6,360 nucleotides of DNA from Coleofasciculus sp. S288 (GTDB taxonomy: Bacteria; Cyanobacteriota; Cyanobacteriia; Cyanobacteriales; Coleofasciculaceae). The DNA lies in assembly GCA_020216575.1 (NCBI GenBank), contig JAIUYC010000246.1:1-6360 (forward strand). The letters run 5' to 3'. Shown piece after piece: positions 1-6,290 of the stretch. A model generated the notes under the pieces. It saw nothing but the letters and a program-made list of their open reading frames with translations, was not told the origin of the DNA and ran no database searches. A program made the position numbers and the translations under genes. Each line of letters starts with the position of its first letter. The stretch's first letter is position 1.

Positions 1-10
1 TGAGATTAAA

Positions 11-77
11 GGAGGGCGGGTTTTGTTGTGAGGTTATCGGTTCGTCGCCCAATTTAATCCCTAAACCCGCCCCTACA
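11..77. repeat. GC-rich imperfect inverted repeat, possible dispersed MITE-like element
   Basis: GGGCGGGTTT at 14-23 is perfectly complementary to AAACCCGCCC at 63-72, leaving a loop of about 39 bases. Outward the match decays (13/73 mismatch, 12/74 possible G-U). The right end reads CCCGCCCCTACA, an ending I recognise from short repeats dispersed through filamentous cyanobacterial genomes; that family assignment is from memory. A run of ten T follows at 84-93, but 11 bases separate it from the arm, so it is not a textbook terminator. It could still end transcription of a gene left of the window. Confidence 0.5.
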
Positions 78-108
78 AGGATATTTTTTTTTTGGAAATC
101 CCTAAACA

Positions 109-205
109 CTCATTCGCGAGTATCATCTGACTCGTTATCGAGAATAAAAGGCTCGTCGTCGAGTATCAAAGTCTCATCATCGAGTATGCGAACTTTGTGA
201 ATGAG
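109..205. repeat. Array of four or five 12-bp boxes at 21-22 bp spacing
   Basis: Four related boxes are visible: CTCATTCGCGAG (109-120), CTCGTTATCGAG (131-142), CTCGTCGTCGAG (152-163) and CTCATCATCGAG (173-184). A decayed fifth, TTTGTGAATGAG, lies at 194-205. Start-to-start distances are 22, 21, 21 and 21. Each box is partly palindromic (CTCR, four bases, YGAG), so it could form a 4-bp stem with a four-base loop or bind a dimeric protein. The bases between boxes also share a weak GAGTATCA. On the minus strand the period-21 part reads as a seven-residue peptide repeat around ILDDE, but no convincing start codon or Shine-Dalgarno goes with it. I therefore annotate DNA repeats, possibly an operator array or a relic of coding sequence. 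Confidence 0.6.
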
Positions 206-273
206 TAGCTGAGCCTCGCGTGCCAGGAAAAGAACTTCTGCGTATACTGGCTGATTTAGAGTTGTTGCATAAC

Positions 274-303
274 CTGTCAAGGCTCATAGATATGCCATAT
301 AAA
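274..303 (+). promoter_or_regulatory. Candidate sigma70-type promoter of the TPR-CHAT gene
   Basis: TATAAA at 298-303 matches the -10 consensus at five of six positions. CTGTCA at 274-279 matches the -35 consensus at four of six, with an 18-base spacer. Transcription would begin near base 310, giving a 5' leader of about 32 bases before the ATG at 342. The call rests on consensus matching in an AT-rich stretch and on position only. No other strong -10 stands out between the box array and the gene. Confidence 0.35.
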
Positions 304-315
304 TTACATTACTAA

Positions 316-333
316 CTCGCGCACGCGGGAGGG
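316..333 (+). promoter_or_regulatory. Strong Shine-Dalgarno with overlapping 5-bp hairpin
   Basis: GGGAGGG at 327-333 is a strong ribosome binding site ending eight bases before the ATG at 342, which decides the start codon. Bases 316-320 (CTCGC) can pair with 325-329 (GCGGG, one G-U) around the loop GCAC, so the first three G of the Shine-Dalgarno sit inside the stem. The hairpin would lie almost at the 5' end of the predicted transcript. Whether it limits translation is inference; the remaining AGGG stays free. Confidence 0.6.
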
Positions 334-341
334 TGTTCCCT

Positions 342-3300
342 ATGTCTCCCCGATGGAAATTCTTCAGTCTTATCACCGCAACACTGCTGCTATCTCTAGC
401 GTCTCCCCTACCACTAGCAGGAATTCGCCTAGGAGTATCGAGTACGCTGGCACAGACACCAACGACTCAAGAGCGAAAAGCACAAGCTGAACAGCTATTG
501 CAACAAGGTGTTCAGCAGTATCGTCAAGGTTTACATCAAGAGGCGCTGGGAAGCTTCGAGCAAGTTTTAGGAATCGCAAATGAAACCCGCGATCGCACAA
601 CCGAAGCAGAAGCCCTCAACAATATTGGGAAAGTTTACAACGATCTGGATCGAGAATCCAGGGCTTTAGAAATTTTGCAGCAAGCTCTGGCAATTCGCCA
701 AGAAGTCAAAGATCGGGCTGGAGAAGCAGAAACCTTAACCAACATTGGGATAGCTTACAACGGTCTGGGGCAATATTCCAAGGCGTTTGAAATCTTGCAG
801 CAAGCTTTGGCAATTCAACGAGAAGTCAAAAACCGTGCTGGCGAAGCAGAAACCCTCCACAGTATGGGGGCAGCTTACAGCAATATGGATCAAGAGTCCA
901 AAGCTTTGGAAATCTTGCAACAAACGTTGGCAATTCGTAAAGAAGTCGGAGAGCGAGCTGGAGAAGGAAAGACGCTGAGTAAAATTGGGCAGGTTTATGG
1001 CTTTAAGCAGGACTATCCCAAAGCGTTAGAAACTTTGCAGCAAGCACTGGCGATTAACAAAGAAGTAGGGGAGCGCTACTGGGAAGGATTTACGCTGAGC
1101 AGAATTGGGGAGGTTTACTTCGATTTGGGTGATGCTTCCCGTGGTTTGGGGTTCTATCAGCAAGCCTTAGAAATTGCACGGGAAACTCAAAATCATGACC
1201 TTGAATCGACTATTTTGGGGTATCTAGGCTATGCTTACTCTGGAATAAAAGATTACCAGAAAACAATCGATTATCATCAGCAAAGTTTGGCAGTTGCACG
1301 AGAGATTAATAATCCTGAATCAGAGATTTATGCTCTAAGAAATCTAGGAAGTGTCTATGAGTTTCTGAAGGATTACCAGAAAGCGATTGACTACTATCAA
1401 CAAGCCTTAGCAATTGCACGAGAAACTAAAAATATTAACTCTGAATCGAACATACTGGCTGGTTTAGGCGATGCTTACAAATCCTGGAAAAACTACCAGA
1501 AAGCGATTGACTATTATCAGCAGGCTTTAGTCGTTGCCAAGGAAATCAAATATCAGGAGCGTGAATCGAGAATTCTATCTTTCGGGTTAGGCAGTGTTTA
1601 CAACTCTTTGAAGGACTACCCGAAAGCGATCGCTCACTATCAGCAAGCTTTAGCAATTGACAGAGAAATCAAAAATATTAGCTTTGAAAAACAAGATTTA
1701 AGTGAGCTTGCAGACGTTTACAAGACACTACAAGACTCTCAGAAAGCACGAGATTATTACCAGCAGTCTGCCAAATTTAATTTAGAAATTCAAGGTCTTA
1801 CTTGTGAATCATCTGAGGAGTATTCTCTTGGTGCAGCTCATCAATATTTGGAAGAATACACACAAGCGATTGAGTATTATCAGCAAGCATTGGTGATTGA
1901 GCGAAAAAGCAAAAATCAAGAATGTGAATTCAATACTCTGCTTTCTACAGGCGATACCTATAATGCCATAGAAGATAACCAAAATGCGTTTTCTACCTTT
2001 CAACAAGCCCTAGGAATTTCCCGCGAACTTAAAGACCGGGAAAGTGAGTTTAAGATTTTAGTCTGGGGTTTTGCCAAGGCTTACTATTTGCAGAAAGACC
2101 CGAAAGCAATTGATTACTATCAGCAAGCTTTAGCTGTTGCGCGGGAAAGCCAAAATCGCGGACAGGAAGCCCAATCTCTGACTTATATAGGTGATATCTA
2201 CGATGAGTTCCTCAATGACTACCAGAAGGCAATTGATTACTACCAACAAGTCTTAGCCGTAGCGCGGGAAAGCCAAAATCGTATTACTGAATCTGACACT
2301 CTCAATCGAATAGGTAATATTTACTATAATTCCCTAAAGGAGTACCAGAAGGCAATTGATTACTACCAGCAAGCCTTAGCCATTGACCGAGACACCCAAA
2401 ATCGTGACTATCAACTAACAAATCTGCGAAACCTGGGTAATATTTACAACTATCAGCTAGAGGACTACCCAAAAGCCATCGAGTACTATCAGCAAGCCCT
2501 GGCGATCGCACAAAATATTAGAGATGACGAACGAACCATCAGGATTTTAAGGAATTTGGCAGATGTTTCTAGTTCTCTCAACGACGAGCAGCGCGTCATT
2601 GCCTACTATCAGCAAGCTCTTAAAGTGGCGCGGGAAAGTGGCGATCGCGATTTAGAAAGGCGTACCCTGATTGAGATTGGTTATGCAACCTGGGGGAATT
2701 TGGGCAATTTGCAGCAAGGTATTGAGTACTTTCAGCAAGCCCTGGCAATTGCACGAGAAACCCAAAATCATCAGGGCGAAGGGAGTGCGCTTAAGGATAT
2801 TGGAGCTTTATACAACGCTCTTGGCAACATCCCAAAAGCGATTGAGACGTATGAGCAGGCGCTAGCCATTGCGCGGGAAACGCAAGATCTCGAACTAGAA
2901 GGAGAGGCGGCGGCGCATCTAGCTGCCGCCTACGTAATGCTTGGGGATGCACACAAAGCAATAGAGCTAGCTGACCAAGCTTTGGCGATTGTCCGAGGTG
3001 AGCGCTCCGTTGATGGAAAAACGTTCAAGAATCGCGAACGGGAAGCGCTTGTTCTGAGTCAATTGGGTATTGCTTATCTTTATCAGGATGATTATCAGAA
3101 AGCCATCAAGTTGGAGCAGCAGAGCTTGACAATTGCACGGGAGGAAAAAGATCAGTACCTAGAATCGGTAGCCCTAGTTTATTTGAGTACAGCACGCCGA
3201 TACTTGGCTGAATATCCTGAAGCTATTGAGTTAGCCCAACAGAGTTTGGCGATCGCTCAAGAGATCGACAATCCAATAGCACAAATGCCTCCACTCATGT

Positions 3301-5453
3301 CTCTGGGGAGTTCACATGCTTCATTGGGCGACTATGCCAAAGCGACCTCGTTTTATCAGCAACTCCTGGCGCTAGCGCAGAAATACCAAGCCCGTCCAAC
3401 TGAAGGAACAGCGTTACTGTCGCTAGGAAATCTTTCCACCATTCAGGGAAATCCTCAACAAGCGATAGAATTCGCCCAACAAGCCGCCGTAGCCTTTGAG
3501 GAAAGCGAAAGTCCTGTGGCAAGAAGCTTGGCACTGGATTCTCTGAGCAGTAGTTACGCCCAGTTGCAGGATTATCCCAAAGCGATTGCAGCGGCACGGG
3601 AATTTTTGGAGATTGCCAGAAGCCTGAAAAATCAGGGACTTGAAGCCAATGCTTTGGCGAAACTCGGCTATCTCTACCGCAAATCAGGGCAAATCGAGCC
3701 AGCGATCGCATCTTACCAGGCAGCCCTAGCCGCCGACCCGACACCAGAAGTTCCGGGCAGTGGTTATGGGGTTCGGGCAGGGTTAGCCCGGATCTATCGC
3801 GATTTAGGGATGCCGAACGTGGCAATCGCTTACTATAAGCAAGCGGTGAGTGGTATCGAAGAAGTCCGGCAAAAAATTCAAGGACTGCCCCTGCCGTTAC
3901 AACAGTCCTTTCTGCAAGCTGGTAAAAAAGATGACAAAATCGCCGATATCTACCGGGAGTTGGCAGACGTGTTGCTCTCCCAGGGACGAATTTTACAGGC
4001 ACAAGAAGTATTAGAACTGCTGAAGGTACAGGAAATCCGCGACTTCACCCGGACGAGAGGTAAAACTGCAGAAGTCGCTTTGACTCCAATAGAGGAACAA
4101 ATTCTCCAAGAAAACAGCACATTAATTGCCTTTGGTCAACAGGTTTATCAGTGCCAGCAAACTCAATGCAGTGAGTTAGATCGATTGCTGGATCAGCGTC
4201 AAGCCTTGGTTGACGACTTCAATCAGAAAATTCAGAGCATCGAACAAGAAATCCGCGATCGCCGCAGTAAAGACCCAGGCGGACTCGATCCTGAAGACTT
4301 TGGTCGCAAAGCCAGAGAAATCGTTGAAGCTGAACCTGGCACTGTACTGATTTATCCCTTAGTTCTCAAGGATAAACTCTGGCTGTTGATCGCATCACAG
4401 GGCGGTGTCGTCAAAAGCATTGAAGTTCCCGTTAGCGAACAGCAATTAGGAGAAACTGTCATCGAATTCCGCCACTTGCTGCGAAGCCCCTATAGGGGGA
4501 CAAAACAGCTTCAAGAAACAAGCAAACAGCTTTACGACTGGCTGATTAAACCCCTCGAACCTGAACTAAAAGCGAATCAGATTCAAAACTTAGTCTTCTC
4601 CCTCGATCGCGTTACGCGCTACATTCCGATGAGCGCCTTGTTTGATGGCGAGAAATACCTGATCGAAAACTACACCGTTTCCACCGTGCTATCGGCTGAC
4701 TTGACGGATATGCGCGATCGCCTACCTTCGGGAACGCAAAACACCTCTGTATTGGCACTCGGACTCTCTGATGCTGTTGCTGATTTCAATGCCTTACCTA
4801 ATGTACCCGCCGAATTAGATGCGATCGTGCGGCACAACCCGACCGACACCCAAGGGATTTATTCAGGTCTCAAATTCCTCAATCGGACATTTGACTTTCG
4901 CGCCTTGCGGAATAATCTACCCGGTCACAACATTGTACACATTGCCACCCACGGTGAATTTGTGTCCGGTCGTCCCGATGAATCTTATTTGCTGTTGGGT
5001 ACAGGCGAGAAGTTGGCAATTCCTCAGATTGAAACCTTACAAGAATTGGGGGACGTGCATCTTGTCGTCTTGTCAGCTTGCGAAACGGCTTTAGGAGAGG
5101 AAGGACAAGACGGCAACGAGATCAACGGCGTCAGCTATTATTTCCTCAATTCTGGCGCAAAGGCAGTCATGGCTTCCCTATGGTTGGTCAACGATGAAAG
5201 TACGAGCCAACTGATGCAAAATTTCTACAGCAACTTAGCGAAAGCGACAGCCCAAGTCCCGATGACGAAAGCCGAGGCATTGCGGCAAGCTCAGTTGAGT
5301 TTACTACGGGGTGATGCTCCGACGCCAGCAACCGCTAACTCGCGGACGAGTCTTGAAGCGGTTGGGCGAACTGACTCGAGCGATCGCGCCGTCCCGAGTT
5401 TTTCTCACCCCTACTACTGGGCACCTTTCATCCTCATTGGTAATGGTTTTTGA
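342..5453 (+). CDS. Large exported TPR-repeat protein with C-terminal CHAT (caspase-like) protease domain
   Basis: Residues 1-37 form a signal peptide: basic RWK, a hydrophobic core at about 7-27, and a likely cleavage after STLA before QTPT. From about residue 47 to 1182 there are roughly 28 TPR units of 40-41 residues, with a core like KAIDYYQQALAIARE. A TPR-like helical linker follows, with LELLKVQEIRDF at 1224-1235, then a charged helical stretch (about 1248-1305) containing C1271 and C1276. The CHAT domain runs from about 1324 to the end. It keeps both catalytic residues: His1537 in ATHGEF and Cys1580 in LSACETALGE. It ends with the family-typical HPYYWAPFILIGNGF. CHAT domains are caspase-like cysteine peptidases related to the one in HetF and to Csx29 of type III-E CRISPR. 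Here no CRISPR genes are visible. By inference the solenoid binds a partner and controls peptidase activity in the periplasm or envelope; substrate and partner are unknown. I recall most cyanobacterial relatives as shorter. ATG at 342 is preferred to GTG at 333 because that GTG overlaps the Shine-Dalgarno. The reading frame is intact throughout. Confidence 0.95.
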   Translation: MSPRWKFFSLITATLLLSLASPLPLAGIRLGVSSTLAQTPTTQERKAQAEQLLQQGVQQYRQGLHQEALGSFEQVLGIANETRDRTTEAEALNNIGKVYNDLDRESRALEILQQALAIRQEVKDRAGEAETLTNIGIAYNGLGQYSKAFEILQQALAIQREVKNRAGEAETLHSMGAAYSNMDQESKALEILQQTLAIRKEVGERAGEGKTLSKIGQVYGFKQDYPKALETLQQALAINKEVGERYWEGFTLSRIGEVYFDLGDASRGLGFYQQALEIARETQNHDLESTILGYLGYAYSGIKDYQKTIDYHQQSLAVAREINNPESEIYALRNLGSVYEFLKDYQKAIDYYQQALAIARETKNINSESNILAGLGDAYKSWKNYQKAIDYYQQALVVAKEIKYQERESRILSFGLGSVYNSLKDYPKAIAHYQQALAIDREIKNISFEKQDLSELADVYKTLQDSQKARDYYQQSAKFNLEIQGLTCESSEEYSLGAAHQYLEEYTQAIEYYQQALVIERKSKNQECEFNTLLSTGDTYNAIEDNQNAFSTFQQALGISRELKDRESEFKILVWGFAKAYYLQKDPKAIDYYQQALAVARESQNRGQEAQSLTYIGDIYDEFLNDYQKAIDYYQQVLAVARESQNRITESDTLNRIGNIYYNSLKEYQKAIDYYQQALAIDRDTQNRDYQLTNLRNLGNIYNYQLEDYPKAIEYYQQALAIAQNIRDDERTIRILRNLADVSSSLNDEQRVIAYYQQALKVARESGDRDLERRTLIEIGYATWGNLGNLQQGIEYFQQALAIARETQNHQGEGSALKDIGALYNALGNIPKAIETYEQALAIARETQDLELEGEAAAHLAAAYVMLGDAHKAIELADQALAIVRGERSVDGKTFKNREREALVLSQLGIAYLYQDDYQKAIKLEQQSLTIAREEKDQYLESVALVYLSTARRYLAEYPEAIELAQQSLAIAQEIDNPIAQMPPLMSLGSSHASLGDYAKATSFYQQLLALAQKYQARPTEGTALLSLGNLSTIQGNPQQAIEFAQQAAVAFEESESPVARSLALDSLSSSYAQLQDYPKAIAAAREFLEIARSLKNQGLEANALAKLGYLYRKSGQIEPAIASYQAALAADPTPEVPGSGYGVRAGLARIYRDLGMPNVAIAYYKQAVSGIEEVRQKIQGLPLPLQQSFLQAGKKDDKIADIYRELADVLLSQGRILQAQEVLELLKVQEIRDFTRTRGKTAEVALTPIEEQILQENSTLIAFGQQVYQCQQTQCSELDRLLDQRQALVDDFNQKIQSIEQEIRDRRSKDPGGLDPEDFGRKAREIVEAEPGTVLIYPLVLKDKLWLLIASQGGVVKSIEVPVSEQQLGETVIEFRHLLRSPYRGTKQLQETSKQLYDWLIKPLEPELKANQIQNLVFSLDRVTRYIPMSALFDGEKYLIENYTVSTVLSADLTDMRDRLPSGTQNTSVLALGLSDAVADFNALPNVPAELDAIVRHNPTDTQGIYSGLKFLNRTFDFRALRNNLPGHNIVHIATHGEFVSGRPDESYLLLGTGEKLAIPQIETLQELGDVHLVVLSACETALGEEGQDGNEINGVSYYFLNSGAKAVMASLWLVNDESTSQLMQNFYSNLAKATAQVPMTKAEALRQAQLSLLRGDAPTPATANSRTSLEAVGRTDSSDRAVPSFSHPYYWAPFILIGNGF
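480..3887 (+). repeat. Tandem TPR-coding array, about 28 units of 120-123 bp
   Basis: Counting from the conserved Glu that opens most units (G/T/S-E-x-x-x-L), boundaries fall every 120 bases from 600 (units at 600, 720, 840 and so on up to 1560), with one degenerate unit before 600. Units beginning at 1560, 2163, 2286, 2409 and 2652 carry one extra codon (41 residues). The unit at 2895-3038 has eight extra residues around GERSVDGKTFKNRE. The last recognisable unit starts at 3759. Forty-residue repeats are longer than the standard 34-residue TPR and resemble the extended TPR_12 or kinesin-light-chain style. Adjacent units remain very similar in DNA: bases 2221-2258 and 2344-2381 match at 36 of 38 positions. 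This points to recent unit duplication or gene conversion. Confidence 0.9.
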
Positions 5454-5464
5454 AAAGTCTGGTC

Positions 5465-5493
5465 GTAGAGACGTTCCGCCGGAACGTCTCTAC
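5465..5493. repeat. Perfect 14-bp-arm palindrome just after the stop codon
   Basis: GTAGAGACGTTCCG at 5465-5478 and its exact complement CGGAACGTCTCTAC at 5480-5493 flank a single C. The element begins 11 bases after the TGA at 5451-5453. The GTAGAGACGT...ACGTCTCTAC outline is one I recognise as a very common dispersed cyanobacterial repeat (from memory). In RNA it would fold into a very stable hairpin able to protect the 3' end or slow polymerase. The following bases are AAGGTTA rather than a T-run, so a classical intrinsic terminator is not supported. Confidence 0.8.
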
Positions 5494-5502
5494 AAGGTTA
5501 TG

Positions 5503-5590
5503 CGGGTTGCTGAAAAAGGGGGTACACAACCCGGATTTGGTATGAGAAGGGGTTAGGGGATGTAGGCGTAGCCTTCGGTGTAGGGTGGGC
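5503..5590. repeat. Mosaic of short cyanobacterial repeat fragments
   Basis: CGGGTTG at 5503-5509 and CAACCCG at 5527-5533 form a 7-bp inverted repeat with a 17-base loop. It is followed by a G-rich stretch (GAGAAGGGGTTAGGGGATG) and then GGCGTAGCC (5565-5573) and GTGTAGGGTGGGC. The last two resemble fragments of short repeats common between genes in filamentous cyanobacteria; this is recognition from memory. No coding potential is evident and none of these pieces is a complete insertion sequence. Confidence 0.4.
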
Positions 5591-5697
5591 TTGAAAAGGT
5601 GACATGCTCCCAAATCTTTTCTCCTGACTCCTGGCGCCCGATTTTCAAGTCAGACGCCCATGAACTTGCGTTCACAACGAAGGATGAAAATCTCTCT

Positions 5698-5748
5698 GTC
5701 TCCCCGTCTCCGTGTCCCCGCGTCTCCGTGTCCCCGCGTCCCCGCGTC
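5698..5748. repeat. Octanucleotide tandem array (GTCYCCSY), six copies
   Basis: Reading in eights from 5698 gives GTCTCCCC, GTCTCCGT, GTCCCCGC, GTCTCCGT, GTCCCCGC and GTCCCCGC, then a partial GTC. The pair at 5706-5721 is exactly repeated at 5722-5737, so there is also a perfect 16-bp direct repeat. A CT-rich lead-in (TCTCTCT, 5691-5697) precedes it. One strand is almost free of A, which makes the tract strongly asymmetric in base composition. Such simple-sequence arrays change copy number by slippage. A plus-strand frame through it yields a Ser/Pro/Arg-rich peptide that I regard as spurious. Confidence 0.75.
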
Positions 5749-5943
5749 TATTTTCAGATTAGATGTCAGCTTGGGTACTATTCTCCAAGGAGAGTGACTT
5801 TACTATAAATTTATCTGATTGTTAAGCTCTTCATCTTTGCTTTATTGAAAAGTAATGATGCAACGACTAACTTAAAAGAAGCAAAACGGTTGAATTCCTG
5901 ACGGGGTGACAAACACGGGATTACCGCAATGCAGCTACCGATA

Positions 5944-5995
5944 CACTCTTGGTAGAGTTTAAAAATTTAAATTTTTAACCATACTTGTAGAGTGC
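5944..5995. repeat. Nested inverted repeat enclosing a 20-bp AT-only palindrome
   Basis: Bases 5959-5978 are a perfect 20-bp palindrome made only of A and T (TTAAAAATTT and its complement). Around it, TGG at 5950-5952 can pair with CCA at 5979-5981, and CACTCT at 5944-5949 with AGAGTG at 5990-5995. An alternative hairpin ACTCT-TGGT-AGAGT (5945-5958) would compete with the outer stem. The element could be a bidirectional AT-rich terminator, a cruciform-prone site or part of a folded leader; the sequence alone does not decide. Confidence 0.5.
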
Positions 5996-6229
5996 TTATG
6001 TAATTTCCGCAGCCTGACAGACGCCTAATTTACCAAGGTTCAGCGGCAGTCCTACCAAAATCAAAAGTTCTGGAACTAACAGAAACTTTTAAAAAGGTGA
6101 TGAAGTCTCTAAACTTAAAGCTGCAACCTGTGTTAATAGGATTTCACCATGGCTTTACGTTGTTAGAGAGCATCAATTTAATCATTTAAGACAGTAAAAA
6201 ATTAGGACATTCTACACCCTGAATCAACC

Positions 6230-6290
6230 ATCTACCTGCTGAGCGCTACTTAAGGGTCATCACTACATTGAGGTTCTAAGTCAGGTGGAT
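6230..6290. other. Long bulged stem-loop beside the right edge
   Basis: ATCTACCTG (6230-6238) pairs with CAGGTGGAT (6282-6290) with one G-U, and ACTTA (6248-6252) pairs with TAAGT (6277-6281). The right arms are contiguous, while the left arms are separated by a nine-base bulge, giving a 14-bp bulged stem. It directly adjoins a minus-strand stop codon at 6291-6293, so it could be a 3' structure of a minus-strand gene. It could equally belong to a leader on the plus strand. There is no T-run immediately after it in either direction. Confidence 0.35.

Noticed and set aside
333..341. GTG at 333 as start of the large gene, adding Met-Phe-Pro
   Set aside because: The GTG overlaps the end of GGGAGGG, the Shine-Dalgarno itself, while ATG at 342 lies at ideal distance from it and gives a normal signal peptide.
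480..3887. CRISPR-like array suggested by regular repeats
   Set aside because: The period is 120-123 bp within an intact reading frame with protein-level conservation, so these are TPR-coding units. No CRISPR repeat-spacer pattern or cas gene is present despite the CHAT domain's relation to Csx29.
3295..4002. Minus-strand open frame of 235 codons inside the large gene
   Set aside because: It is antisense to a solid coding region, its translation is rich in Arg, Pro, Ser and Leu without any recognisable domain, and it has no credible ribosome binding site.
5311..5808. Plus-strand frames at 5311-5556 and 5599-5808
   Set aside because: The first overlaps the CHAT coding end in another frame and then reads through the palindrome. 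The second translates the octamer array into Ser/Pro/Arg repeats. Neither has a conserved-looking sequence.
5880..5960. Possible riboswitch, because of the GC-rich folded-looking segment
   Set aside because: I compared it from memory with TPP, cobalamin, c-di-AMP and glutamine consensus elements and found no convincing match to their conserved boxes.
6149..6166. Five-codon leader ORF (MALRC) with AGGA seven bases upstream
   Set aside because: The spacing is good, but such a short frame arises by chance and no attenuator or downstream gene is visible to support a leader peptide.
6230..6290. Integron attC-like site suggested by the bulged stem
   Set aside because: The required GTTRRRY and RYYYAAC core sequences are not found at the stem ends.
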